From positions 62,001 through 126,000 of the forward strand of contig JADJPJ010000004.1 of the NCBI GenBank assembly GCA_016713325.1: a stretch of DNA of 64,000 nucleotides. The letters are read 5' to 3'. The first letter of the stretch is position 1, and every line of letters starts with the position of its first letter. Origin of the DNA: Candidatus Flexifilum affinis (GTDB taxonomy: Bacteria > Chloroflexota > Anaerolineae > Aggregatilineales > Phototrophicaceae). Both the position numbers and the translations under genes were made by a program. A model generated the notes under the pieces. That model saw only the letters and a list, made by a program, of their open reading frames with translations, ran no database searches and was not told where the DNA came from. Shown in pieces: positions 8,575 through 17,653 of this stretch.

Positions 8575-11500
8575 TTGACCATACCACTGCATTCGGGAAA
8601 GCAATCTGTGCGCACGGGCCGCTGGTTTCGTCACAACCAACTCCTCATCCTGGCCATCATCGGTACCCTGACCCTCCACGGTGTGCTGCTGATGCGAGGC
8701 TCCTATGTCTCGACGTATGACGCCTGGGTCCATATCTTCTTCGGCGACCATTATGCCCGTGCCTGGTGGAGCCTGTGGGAGCCGCGCTGGTACACCGGCT
8801 TCACCATGGCCAGTTACCCCCCGCTCACCCACCAACTGATCGGCCTGCTTTCGAAATTCATGACCCTCCCCGGCGCTTTCGGCGTCATCATCGTCACGGC
8901 GTCGGGGCTGACCACACTCGGCGTCTATCGCTTCAGCCGGCTGTGGGTGAATCACCGGGCAGCCAGCTATGCGGCGCTGCTGACGGTGTTCAGCAGCAGC
9001 ATCGCCGAGACGATCCACGTCTTTGGCCAGCTTCCGACCATGTTCGTCATGGGCGTCATGCTCAACGCGCTGCCGTTCGTGTGGTACTGGGTGATGGACG
9101 GGCGGGTGTCCAACCTGCTGCGCGCCTGGGCCTTGCTGATGGTGGCGGCGGCAGGGCATCACGTCACGACGCTGTTCGGCATGGTCTTCTTCAGCGGTCC
9201 GATTCTGGCGACTACTCTGCTGCGCCTGTTCCGCTCGCCCTGCGAAGACGAGCCGGAGATCGACGCTTTCAGCCTGCGCTTCAGCGTCCTCCGCCGCTTC
9301 GTGGTGCGCCGCACCGGCCGGGTGTGGGCGGGTATCGTCCGCGCCGGGATATTTGGCGTCGGGCTGATCGTCACGCTGGTGATCACCGTGCTGCCATACT
9401 GGCTGTGGAGCCGCAGCGATCCAATCACGCAGATCACCATCCCACACGCCAGCCGCGACAGCTTCATCGTCAACTCGGCCGCCGGGCTGGTCTTCTTTCT
9501 CATCCCGTGGGGCGTCCTGATGTTCGTGCTGCCCTATGCGCTGTACAAGGCCTTCACCGGCAAGAATTGGATTCTCGGCGCCTCACTGGCCGGTCTGAGC
9601 TTCGTAGGTACGGGCGGCACGACGCCGCTGCCGGCTCTGCTGCTCAAGGGCTCCTTCTATATCCTGACGCTGGAGCGCTTCACCTTCTGGGCGACGATCG
9701 TCATCCTGCCGTTTGCCGGCCAGTTCATCGAGAGCCTGGTTCACGGCCGGCTGGGCCGCTGGATCACCGGACATTTCGGCGTCTGGGTGCGGAACATGTT
9801 TCTGACCGTGTTCGTCGTCGCGCTGATTGCCATCGCGCTGTTCACGGCCAACCTGACTCAGTTCCGCAAATTTCAGCCGGCGCCGATCGACATGGGGCCG
9901 ATCGTCGAATTCCTGGCCAAGGACAACCACGACAAGTGGCGCTACATGACGCTCGGCTTCGGCGACCAGATGGCGTGGCTGAGCGCGCAGACCACGGCGC
10001 TCAACGTGGAGGGCAATTATCACAGCGCCCGCCGTCTGCCCGAACTGACCTCGACGCCGATCGAGCGGCTGGACGGCGCGAAGTACACGGCCATTCCCGG
10101 CCTGGGCAGTCTTCAGGCCTTCGTGACCAACCCGCAGCGCTACAACCTCAAGTACATCTTCGTCAACGATGCCTTCTACGAGCCGCTGCTCTACTTCGCC
10201 GGATGGCACCGCCTGGGCCGGCTGGACAACGACGTGCAGGTGTGGGAACGGGCCGACGTACCGCCGCTGCCCGCCTCGATTCCGGCGCAGATCTACCCGG
10301 CCTGGCAGCGCCTGATATGGGGCACACTGCCGGTGGGCAGTCTGGTGGTGACGGCGGTCGTGTTCGCCTTCACGACGATCGCCGTGGCCCGCGGCTGGTC
10401 GTTCGACAAGCTGCCGCTGGTGGGCAAACTGTTCCGCCGGCGCTGGCTGGCCCGCATCCTGAGCGAACCGGGCCGACCGCCCGTGCCGTCCCACGAAGAG
10501 TGGCAGATCTGGCGTCTGCTGCTCGACCGCGTTGTGCCCCGCCTGCGGCTGACGCCGCTGGCACGGCGCTCGCTCTATGGCGCGGGACTGGCCCTGCTGG
10601 TGCTGGCCATCGTGGCCGGGTCGTTCTTCCTGCTGCGGCGCAAAGCGGTCGCCCCGGAAACCATCCTGCTCAACTACTACGACGATCTGGACTTCAAGCG
10701 CTTCAGCAGCAGCTACACCTGGCTGGCCACCGACCTGACGGACGAGGAATATCTGCGCTGGCTGTCACTTCAGGGCGGCATTCTGGCCTCGTTCGCCAAG
10801 CTGGAAAACCTCTATATCGACATCAAACCGACCGACAGTGCCGACGTGGTCACGGCAGATGTCACCGCCGAATGGCTGACCGCCCTGGGCACCTACCCGG
10901 TGAAGGACAGTTATACGCTGGAGCAGACGCCGCAGGGCTGGCGCATCCGCTTCGACGTGGAGGCGCCGCCCATCCCGCGCGAGACGCTGATGGTCCAGTC
11001 GCAGACCACCTTCTACCTCGATACGCCGCTGACGCCCCTGGAAGAGGGGGCACTCACGCGCGGCGTGCTGGACCGCACACTGCTCAGCGTCTCCGACGTG
11101 CGCGCCGTGTATGACCCGGTGACGCCGATCAGCTTCACGCCGGAGAGCTACGACGCCGGGCGCATCGTCGGCCGCTTCGAAGGGCTGATCAGTCTGGTCG
11201 GCGCCGTGCGCAACAACGATTCGTTCCCGGCGCAGGTGACGCTGACCGGCATCCTGCGCGACGCCGATGGCAACCGGCTGGCGGAAACCAATGTCATGGA
11301 TGTCGCGGTCCACCAACTGCTGCCGGGGGAGAGCGCGCTGTTCCGCATCGACTTCGCCGGCGCCGACGCCTCCAAGATTCTCGATCTGGAGCAGATCGCC
11401 TCGGCCCAGGTGATCGCCCAGGGTGTGCCGACCGCCTACAACCTCGAACGGCCGCTGGTCCTGGTCGGCGGCGATACCCTGTACAACGCCAGCGCCCGCG

Positions 11501-11733
11501 CCGTCGATATTCCGCGCGTACTGGTCGGCTACGAAGACGAGGATGGACTGCGTTGGGTGAGGGCGGTCACGCTGACCACGGCGCTCCGGCCCGGCCAGTC
11601 GGCGGCGTTTGAACGTCCGGGCATCCCGGCGCGGCTGGTCGATCTACCGTTCAACGTCGAAGTGGCAGGCGCACGCCTGACCGAATGGACGGGCGATCTG
11701 CCCACCCTGGTCATGAATGGATACAGCCGGTGA
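8575..11733 (+). CDS. Large multi-pass membrane protein (GT-C-like, 6-pyruvoyl-tetrahydropterin-synthase-related membrane family) with extracytoplasmic C-terminus
   Basis: 1052 residues. The N-terminal half carries about ten membrane segments. After the first one comes a GT-C-like loop with STYDAWVHIFFGDHYARA, then SYPPLTHQL. This resembles the large Chloroflexota membrane proteins annotated as 6-pyruvoyl-tetrahydropterin-synthase-related, which may be glycosyltransferases (inference). A membrane segment near residues 665-685 (GLALLVLAIVAGSFFLL) leads into an NTF2-like region (about 695-805). A beta-rich FxLYD-like domain follows (about 860-960, with RNNDSFPAQVTLTGILRDADG). The start is TTG 8575, directly after an in-frame stop; GTG 8608 is an alternative. 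The stop overlaps the GTG of the next gene (GTGA), indicating translational coupling. Confidence 0.75.
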   Translation: MTIPLHSGKQSVRTGRWFRHNQLLILAIIGTLTLHGVLLMRGSYVSTYDAWVHIFFGDHYARAWWSLWEPRWYTGFTMASYPPLTHQLIGLLSKFMTLPGAFGVIIVTASGLTTLGVYRFSRLWVNHRAASYAALLTVFSSSIAETIHVFGQLPTMFVMGVMLNALPFVWYWVMDGRVSNLLRAWALLMVAAAGHHVTTLFGMVFFSGPILATTLLRLFRSPCEDEPEIDAFSLRFSVLRRFVVRRTGRVWAGIVRAGIFGVGLIVTLVITVLPYWLWSRSDPITQITIPHASRDSFIVNSAAGLVFFLIPWGVLMFVLPYALYKAFTGKNWILGASLAGLSFVGTGGTTPLPALLLKGSFYILTLERFTFWATIVILPFAGQFIESLVHGRLGRWITGHFGVWVRNMFLTVFVVALIAIALFTANLTQFRKFQPAPIDMGPIVEFLAKDNHDKWRYMTLGFGDQMAWLSAQTTALNVEGNYHSARRLPELTSTPIERLDGAKYTAIPGLGSLQAFVTNPQRYNLKYIFVNDAFYEPLLYFAGWHRLGRLDNDVQVWERADVPPLPASIPAQIYPAWQRLIWGTLPVGSLVVTAVVFAFTTIAVARGWSFDKLPLVGKLFRRRWLARILSEPGRPPVPSHEEWQIWRLLLDRVVPRLRLTPLARRSLYGAGLALLVLAIVAGSFFLLRRKAVAPETILLNYYDDLDFKRFSSSYTWLATDLTDEEYLRWLSLQGGILASFAKLENLYIDIKPTDSADVVTADVTAEWLTALGTYPVKDSYTLEQTPQGWRIRFDVEAPPIPRETLMVQSQTTFYLDTPLTPLEEGALTRGVLDRTLLSVSDVRAVYDPVTPISFTPESYDAGRIVGRFEGLISLVGAVRNNDSFPAQVTLTGILRDADGNRLAETNVMDVAVHQLLPGESALFRIDFAGADASKILDLEQIASAQVIAQGVPTAYNLERPLVLVGGDTLYNASARAVDIPRVLVGYEDEDGLRWVRAVTLTTALRPGQSAAFERPGIPARLVDLPFNVEVAGARLTEWTGDLPTLVMNGYSR

Positions 11734-12994
11734 AGCGCCGGGCCCGTCCGCCTCGTCCCCCGGCCGGCCCGCCTCGCACCCGTCGCCGGTTCCACCTGCC
11801 GCGCGTGCCTCGACTTCGACTGCGCAGGCCTCAGCTTCGCTTCCCGCGTCTGCGACTGCATTTGGCCCGGCCACATTTGCGAAGACCGAACTTGTCGCGG
11901 CCGCGTCTGGCCCGGCCGCGCCTGCCACGGGGGCGGAGACTCATCCTGGCGCTGGCAGCGATGCTGGTCGTCGGGCTTCTTGGCGTTGCACTCGTGTTTC
12001 TAGCGCCACGTCTGCTCAGCCGTTTCCGGCCGGCCGCGCCGATTGCCTCCACTGCGGAGCCGACCGTCGAGGCTACCGAGGAAGCGAGCGGGGGATCGCT
12101 GCCGAGGCGACGGCCGAGCCGACTGACATCCCTGACGCCGTGATTGTGTCCGCGCCGCGGGCCGTCAATGCCGGGGCGGCCTGGTCCGTCGACATCGAAG
12201 TCGTCAGCGGCGCGGCCGGCGAAAGCGTCGATCTGCTGCTGTTCAACGGGCTGACCACGCTGCACCAGGGGGTCGTCACCGGCACCGGCGGCGTCGCCCG
12301 CTGGAGCTTCGCGGCGGGCGCCGTCACCCAGGCCGGGGAGAGCGTGCTGATCGCCCGCTACAAAGGTCAGGAATCGCGCCAGACGGTGACGGTGCGTCCC
12401 GGCCGCGCGGAGCAGGCCGATGTACTGACCACGGCCAACGGCCTGCGCGCCTACGGCGACGGCCGCGCCATGCTGATCGGTCTGCTGCGCGATGCACTCG
12501 GCAATCCGCCGCGCGCGATGACCCGCGCCAATCTGCACGTGCGCTACCCGGATGGCGTGGAAGCTGAAACACCGCTGGATCTTCGGGCCGGCCTGGGGTG
12601 GACGTGGGTCGAAAGTCAGGGCGAGCCAGGCCGCGTGCGCGTCGACGTCACAGGCGACAACACGGCTGCTGCCAGCATCGAACTCCAGCAGCTTGCCGGC
12701 GAGACGGAAGCGGTGTCGTTGGCGATCGCGCCCGACTGCGTTTCAGCGGGGGGCCGTGATGTGATCCGTCTGGTTGCGCAAGCGAGCGATGGCAATGGCT
12801 TCACGGTGGTCGACGGCACGCTGATCACCTTTACATTCCGATCCGGGTCCGGTCGCGGCCAGACGGCGAATGGACTGGCTTCGCTCAACCTGCCGGCGCC
12901 GGCCGAGCCCGGACGCTACCGCTACTGGGCGCAGGTGGGCGATGCCCGGTCGGCGACGGCCTGGCTGCGCGTGACGGAAGGGTTGTGCCGGTGA
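11730..12994 (+). CDS. Membrane-anchored Ig-like-domain protein with Arg/Pro-rich cytoplasmic tail (one frame break)
   Basis: Begins at GTG 11730 overlapping the previous stop. Residues 2-70 are an extraordinary Arg/Pro/Leu tail with five-residue units ARPHL, RRPNL, SRPRL, ARPRL. A membrane segment follows (about 71-93), then a Thr/Glu-rich linker. After a one-base loss in the G run at about 12090-12096 the protein continues in another frame as TAEPTDIPDAVIVSAPR... to the stop at 12992. The extracytoplasmic part contains two or three Ig-like beta-sandwich domains resembling invasin or alpha-2-macroglobulin type modules. The stop overlaps the next GTG. Function unknown; the position suggests it works with the large membrane protein before it. 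Confidence 0.7.
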
Positions 12995-13566
12995 GCAAGA
13001 ACACCGTCAAGCTGATCATCTTCGTCGGCGCGCTGGCGCTGCTGATCCCCGGCAGCCTGATCGGTTTTCGGACGCTGAGCGACTTCATCGCCGCCTTCAA
13101 CAGCGGGGCCGACCCGGCCTCGATCTTCCGGGGCCACCAACTGGCAGTACCCGAACGGGAAGAGGCGCGCTGGCTGAGCTTCGACGCGGAGGGCAGTGCG
13201 CCCAAACAGGTCGAGCGGGAAGAGCTGATCTCGGCTTACTGGCTGGCCTGGGAATCCCTGGTCCGCGCACACGAGACGGGCGACCCGGCTGATCTGCCCA
13301 CCTATTGGGCAGGGCCTGCGCTGGACGCGGCGCGGTCGGCGATCGCCGGAGGGCAGACGATCTTCACCCATGACGGCCACCGGCTGCGCCTGCTCTTCTT
13401 CAGCGATGATTCCAGCGTGGCCCTGCTGCGCGACGAGAATTTCCACTATACGCAGACGATCGCGGGGACGCCGGTGACGCTGACCGCGACCGCCGAAGTC
13501 GTGATGACCCTCGACAACGGATTCTGGCGCATCCGCCAGTACATCCTGGACTTCTCTAGCACGTAG
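12991..13566 (+). CDS. Small membrane-anchored protein, NTF2-like extracytoplasmic domain
   Basis: About 191 residues from GTG 12991, which overlaps the previous stop as GTGA; GTG 12985 is also possible. One N-terminal membrane segment (VKLIIFVGALALLIPGSLIGF) is followed by a soluble domain. That domain starts with REELISAYWLAWESLVRAHETGDPADLPTYW, a helical pattern like NTF2/SnoaL-fold proteins, and ends in strands such as TLTATAEVVMTLDNGFWRIRQYIL. It has no catalytic motif. The three coupled genes 8575-13566 probably encode parts of one envelope complex (inference). Confidence 0.72.
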   Translation: MSKNTVKLIIFVGALALLIPGSLIGFRTLSDFIAAFNSGADPASIFRGHQLAVPEREEARWLSFDAEGSAPKQVEREELISAYWLAWESLVRAHETGDPADLPTYWAGPALDAARSAIAGGQTIFTHDGHRLRLLFFSDDSSVALLRDENFHYTQTIAGTPVTLTATAEVVMTLDNGFWRIRQYILDFSST

Positions 13567-13597
13567 CACCTTTCACGATTAATTCACAATAAACCTA

Positions 13598-13627
13598 TAT
13601 TCTTCGCAGCCCATCCCCGCCTATACT
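13598..13627 (+). promoter_or_regulatory. Possible promoter of the triple LamG-like gene
   Basis: A good -10 hexamer TATACT lies at 13622-13627 in an AT-rich 94-base gap, 34 bases before the start codon. The -35 region near 13599-13604 is weak. Confidence 0.35.
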
Positions 13628-13660
13628 AAATTTATGACTTCGTAAGGTTGCGACGAGACC

Positions 13661-15553
13661 ATGCTTCAACGCCCAAACTTCCGTACGACATTCCTCCCCC
13701 TGATCCTGGCCGTGCTGGCATTGGCTGTCCTCAATGTGGGACTGTACACGCGGCTGCGCGCCAGCGGCCCCCCGCCGGCGCTGGCGCTTCCCTACAGCGC
13801 CGATTTCACGCAGGATGAACGCCAGCGTTACACCGCGTTTGGCGGCGACTGGGAAGTTCGAGATGAGACGCTGGTTCAGCTCAGCACCAGCGGCTATGAC
13901 CTCGGCATCGTCATCCCGGTCGATGTTCCCGACAATCAGCCCTACACCTTTTCGACTCGGCTGAAGCTGCTCGGCGGGGCGATGGGCGGCGGCTTGCTTT
14001 TCAATGCGCAGCAGAACACCGCCCGGCAGGCCAGCCACATGGCGCGCTTCAACGTCGCCGACGGCCGGCTGTATCTGATCTATGGTTATTTCGATGAGAC
14101 GGCTTTCCAGGGCCAGGGCAGCGTCGTTCTGAACATCGATCCGGCGGACGCCGAGTGGCACACCCTGACGGTACGCGTCACGCCGAGCGGCTACACGCTC
14201 CTGGTGGATGATGGGGTCGCCGCCGAGAATATCGCGCTGCAAACCAACGGCGGCGCGGTAGGGCTGGTGACTTCGACCTCGCAGGTGGCCTTCGACGACG
14301 TGCAGGTGGCCGCGCTGACCGACGCCGATGTGGCCCAGGTTGCGCAGGCGCCCACGACCGCGCCGACGGAAGCAGCACCCGCGGCCACGACCGTCCCGGC
14401 GACGGAAGCGGCACCTCCGGATGCGACAGCAGCGTCGACAGTCATCGACGAGGCGGCCCGTCTGTTCGGCGACAGCTTCGAGGGTGGCTCTGGCGAACTG
14501 CTGTGGCAGCCGTTCAGCGGTTCGTGGGAAGTGCGCGAGGGCGCCTTCGTGCAGACGAACGCCGAAGGCTTCGACTTCAGCGCCGGCAGCCGCGATCCGT
14601 TCCCGACGCTCCAGGCCTTCCGCGTCACCCTGCGTCACTTGCAGGGCGTGGGCGGCGGCGTGCTCTTCAATATGGCGCGCCCGGACTCGCTGGCCGGCGC
14701 GGTGCTGGTGCGCTACATCGACGTCGATACCCTGACCTGGGGCTACTTCACCGCTGAGGGCGGCTTTGTCGGCCTGGACGGACGGACCGTGCCTGCGCCG
14801 GGGGACGCGCCTCATACGATCGGCATTGTCCTCGATCCGCCGTCCTCGACCTACAGCATCCTCGTTGATGGCGCGACGGTGGCCGGCGGTATCGCCTACC
14901 AGCCCGCAGGGCAGCACATCGGCCTGACGACTTCTCAGAGTTCCGTCGCCTTCGACAGCGTCGAGGTCTTCGGCGGGACAGCAGTCTCCCCTGCCGAGGT
15001 CGGTCCCGCAGAGACGACGAGCGAAGCCGTGACGACAAGCGAAGCCGTCGTGACGACCGCCATCGACCTCTCGACCATCACCGGCGCCTGGATTAACGAA
15101 GGCGGCGTGATCACCCAGTCGAGCGAAGCGGCCGTGGACTCGATCGCCGGCGTTGGCGTGGCCGCCGAAGTGTTCGCGGTCAACGTGACGATCCTGCTGC
15201 CGGAGGGCATCGACGATGCCGGGGCCGGGCTGGTGTTCCACATGCAGGGGCGCGACGCGCAGGCGGGCGGGCAGATGGTGCGCTTCGCCAGCGGCGGCCG
15301 CGAGATCTTCTGGGGCAGCTTTGACGCCAGCGGCGCATTCCAGGGGCAGGGCGGCGCTCCGCTCGACCTGGCGCCCGGCGTCCCCCACGCGATGACCATC
15401 CGCGTTCGGGCCGGGGCATTCGACATCGCCGTCGACGGCGAGACGCTGGTGACCGACGTTCCACTCGCCACGACTTCCGGCTGGATTGGCCTGGTCGCCT
15501 TCCGCGGGCCGGTGGTCTACTCCGATTTCGTCCTCACGCTGGAAGGTGGCTAA
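13661..15553 (+). CDS. Membrane-anchored protein with three LamG/concanavalin-like domains
   Basis: 630 residues. A single N-terminal membrane segment (about 9-30, TTFLPLILAVLALAVLNVGLY) is followed by three homologous beta-sandwich domains (about 43-225, 268-440 and 465-629). The linkers are rich in Ala, Thr and Glu. Each domain repeats the pattern W-E-V-R/W-I-N-E, GGG-L-F, M-RF and W-G-F, as in 3-keto-disaccharide-hydrolase or LamG-like folds, so it probably binds carbohydrate outside the cell. The minus-strand gene at 26398-27674 is a two-domain paralogue with the same architecture. It is followed after 4 bases by the PIG-V-like gene, so the two are likely co-transcribed. Confidence 0.78.
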   Translation: MLQRPNFRTTFLPLILAVLALAVLNVGLYTRLRASGPPPALALPYSADFTQDERQRYTAFGGDWEVRDETLVQLSTSGYDLGIVIPVDVPDNQPYTFSTRLKLLGGAMGGGLLFNAQQNTARQASHMARFNVADGRLYLIYGYFDETAFQGQGSVVLNIDPADAEWHTLTVRVTPSGYTLLVDDGVAAENIALQTNGGAVGLVTSTSQVAFDDVQVAALTDADVAQVAQAPTTAPTEAAPAATTVPATEAAPPDATAASTVIDEAARLFGDSFEGGSGELLWQPFSGSWEVREGAFVQTNAEGFDFSAGSRDPFPTLQAFRVTLRHLQGVGGGVLFNMARPDSLAGAVLVRYIDVDTLTWGYFTAEGGFVGLDGRTVPAPGDAPHTIGIVLDPPSSTYSILVDGATVAGGIAYQPAGQHIGLTTSQSSVAFDSVEVFGGTAVSPAEVGPAETTSEAVTTSEAVVTTAIDLSTITGAWINEGGVITQSSEAAVDSIAGVGVAAEVFAVNVTILLPEGIDDAGAGLVFHMQGRDAQAGGQMVRFASGGREIFWGSFDASGAFQGQGGAPLDLAPGVPHAMTIRVRAGAFDIAVDGETLVTDVPLATTSGWIGLVAFRGPVVYSDFVLTLEGG

Positions 15554-15557
15554 CTCC

Positions 15558-16799
15558 ATGCAGGCAGTGCAGCAGTTTCGCAAAGTGTCTGGGGGCGGCG
15601 TCTCGGCGCTCGTCCGCCTGTGGAGCGCGCCGCAGTACTACTGGATCACGCGGCCCCTCCTGGCCTTCCTGATCACCCGCGTCGTCGTCTTTCTGTCCGC
15701 CTATCTGGCCGAGATCGCTATCCCTGGGATGGCCGGCGATGGTCTGTACCATGTCAACCCCAACAACGTCTTTCTGGACGTGTGGGCCCGCTGGGACAGC
15801 GCCTTCTACCTGTCGATCGTGCAGCGAGGATACTTTTTCCAGGTTGGCGTGCAGAGTTCGGTGGCCTTCTTCCCGCTCTACCCGCTGCTGACCAGTTTTC
15901 TCGCGCCCACGGTGGGCGCGCTGGCCGCCGGCGTGATCGTCAGCCATCTCTGCCTGCTGGGCGCGCTGATGTTCCTGTACCGCCTGACCGAGTTCGAGTT
16001 CAAGGATGCGGGCACGGCCTGGCGAGCGGTCTTCTACATCGCGGCCTTTCCGACGGCCTTCTTCTTCAGCGCCGTCTATACGGAAAGCACCTTTCTCCTG
16101 TTCTCGGTCGCCACGTTCTACTTCGCGCGGCGGCGGCTGTGGGTCTGGGCGATGCTGTTCGGTATCCTCTGCTCGTCGTCGCGAATCGTCGGCTTCGTCA
16201 TGGTCGGCATCGTCGGGCTGGAATGGCTGGCGTCGCACGGCTGGACGCTCGGCACGATCTACAAGCCGCAAGCCTGGCGCAATCTGCTGAAAGCGCTGCG
16301 CACCGACTGGCTGAATCTGATCCTGATCTGCCTGATCCCGCTGGGCATGTTCAGCTACATGATGTTTCTGTACCAGACCTTTGGCGACCCGGTTGCCTTC
16401 TCCACGACTCAGGCGGCCTGGGGGCGCGAAACGCTCGGCTTCTGGACGATCATCGCGCGCGACCTGGGCGGCCTGCTGCGGGGGAACTTCCTCACCGGCA
16501 ACATCTGGTATCACGTCGCCCTGGATCTGGCTGCGTTCTTCGCGGTGGTTTTCGCTGCCGTCGTGCTCTGGCGGCGGCTGGGTGCGAGCTACGCGCTCTA
16601 CTGCCTGATCTCCATCGTCATCCCGGCGTCGAGCGGCTCCGGCAGCCTCAGCCGCTATGCACTCGTCGTCTTTCCGCTGTTCATGCTGTTGGCGCATTAC
16701 GGCCGGCATCCCGCCCTCGATCGCGCGCTGACCATCGGGTTCAGCGTGTTCCTCGGCGTGCTCACAACCGTTTTCGTCAACTGGGTTTTCGTCGCCTGA
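15558..16799 (+). CDS. PIG-V-like mannosyltransferase, GT-C fold
   Basis: About 413 residues with some ten membrane segments. DVWARWDSAFYLSIVQRGY is the acidic first-loop motif of GT-C enzymes. VAFFPLYPLL, FFFSAVYTESTFLLFS and SGSGSLSRYALVVFPLF match the PIG-V (GPI mannosyltransferase 2-related) family. Such enzymes transfer mannose from a polyprenyl-phosphate donor on the outer face of the membrane. ATG 15558 follows the previous stop by 4 bases, and the frame further upstream belongs to the overlapped gene. The GT2 gene that follows resembles polyprenyl-phosphate sugar synthases and could supply the donor (inference). Confidence 0.85.
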   Translation: MQAVQQFRKVSGGGVSALVRLWSAPQYYWITRPLLAFLITRVVVFLSAYLAEIAIPGMAGDGLYHVNPNNVFLDVWARWDSAFYLSIVQRGYFFQVGVQSSVAFFPLYPLLTSFLAPTVGALAAGVIVSHLCLLGALMFLYRLTEFEFKDAGTAWRAVFYIAAFPTAFFFSAVYTESTFLLFSVATFYFARRRLWVWAMLFGILCSSSRIVGFVMVGIVGLEWLASHGWTLGTIYKPQAWRNLLKALRTDWLNLILICLIPLGMFSYMMFLYQTFGDPVAFSTTQAAWGRETLGFWTIIARDLGGLLRGNFLTGNIWYHVALDLAAFFAVVFAAVVLWRRLGASYALYCLISIVIPASSGSGSLSRYALVVFPLFMLLAHYGRHPALDRALTIGFSVFLGVLTTVFVNWVFVA

Positions 16800-16840
16800 A
16801 TCTTCGCCGTCAAGTCGCTTGCAAGGAGAAAGAGCAGCCC

Positions 16841-17653
16841 GTGTCCTACGAGAATTATGAACGCTGGAAGAAGACGCCGGTCAGCGGCGAGCCTTTCTTA
16901 TCGATTGTCATCCCGGCGTACAACGAAGAGGTGCGCATCATCCCGACGATCGGGGCGATCGCCTCACACGTGTCCGACCTGGGCTTTCCCTGGGAGCTGC
17001 TCATCGCCGATGACGGCTCGAAAGACAGCACGGTCAAGCTGACGCAGGAGCTGGGATTTGCCAACCTGCGCGTGCTGATCGCCGAACGCAATGGCGGCAA
17101 GGGCAGTGCCGTGCGCCGGGGCATGCTGGCGGCGCGCGGGAAGTACGTCCTGTTCGCCGACGCCGACAACTCCACGCCGATTGAAGAAGTGACCCGGCTG
17201 ATCGCCAAGCTGGACCAGGAGGGCTACGACGTGGCCGTCGGCTCGCGGGCGGCGGAGGGCGCCTCGGAAGGCAAGAAGTCGCTGCTGCGCCACATCCTCA
17301 GCGGCGGCCTGCGCACCATCGTCCGCTACGGCCTGCGCATCAAGGTGCGCGACACGCAGTGCGGCTTCAAGATGTACACCCGGACCGCTGCACAAAAGCT
17401 GCACACTGCGCAGACGATCAACGGCTTCTCGTTCGATCTGGAAGTGCTGTATCTGGCTTTCAAGCTGGGCTACAAGGTTGCCGAAGTCCCTGTGTCGTGG
17501 ATTGACGCGCCGGGTTCGAAGGTCGATGCTCGCAAGGAAGTCAAGCGCTTCGTCAAGGATATCTTCCGCATTCTTTCCAACGATGTCAAAGGCGTTTACG
17601 CCCAGAGGTTAGCCGCCGATGCGCCTAGTGATAGTGTCCACGTACCCGCCTAG
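16841..17653 (+). CDS. Glycosyltransferase family 2, dolichyl/polyprenyl-phosphate sugar synthase-like
   Basis: 270 residues from GTG 16841, with AAGGAG 12 bases upstream. GT-A fold: FLSIVIPAYNEE at the start, LIADDGSKDST, the metal-binding ADADNSTP near residue 107, and the family-typical RDTQCGFKMYTR followed by FSFDLEVLYLAFKLGY. These match the DPM1/ALG5-like synthases that load mannose or glucose onto a polyprenyl phosphate. No membrane segment is present. It overlaps the next gene by 35 bases. The likely role is to make the lipid-linked donor for the neighbouring GT-C enzymes. Confidence 0.87.
   Translation: MSYENYERWKKTPVSGEPFLSIVIPAYNEEVRIIPTIGAIASHVSDLGFPWELLIADDGSKDSTVKLTQELGFANLRVLIAERNGGKGSAVRRGMLAARGKYVLFADADNSTPIEEVTRLIAKLDQEGYDVAVGSRAAEGASEGKKSLLRHILSGGLRTIVRYGLRIKVRDTQCGFKMYTRTAAQKLHTAQTINGFSFDLEVLYLAFKLGYKVAEVPVSWIDAPGSKVDARKEVKRFVKDIFRILSNDVKGVYAQRLAADAPSDSVHVPA

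Noticed and set aside
13595..15583. A 662-codon minus-strand open frame opposite the triple LamG-like gene
   Set aside because: The plus strand encodes a well-structured anchored protein with repeats. The minus-strand product is low-complexity His/Arg/Gly sequence with no family resemblance.
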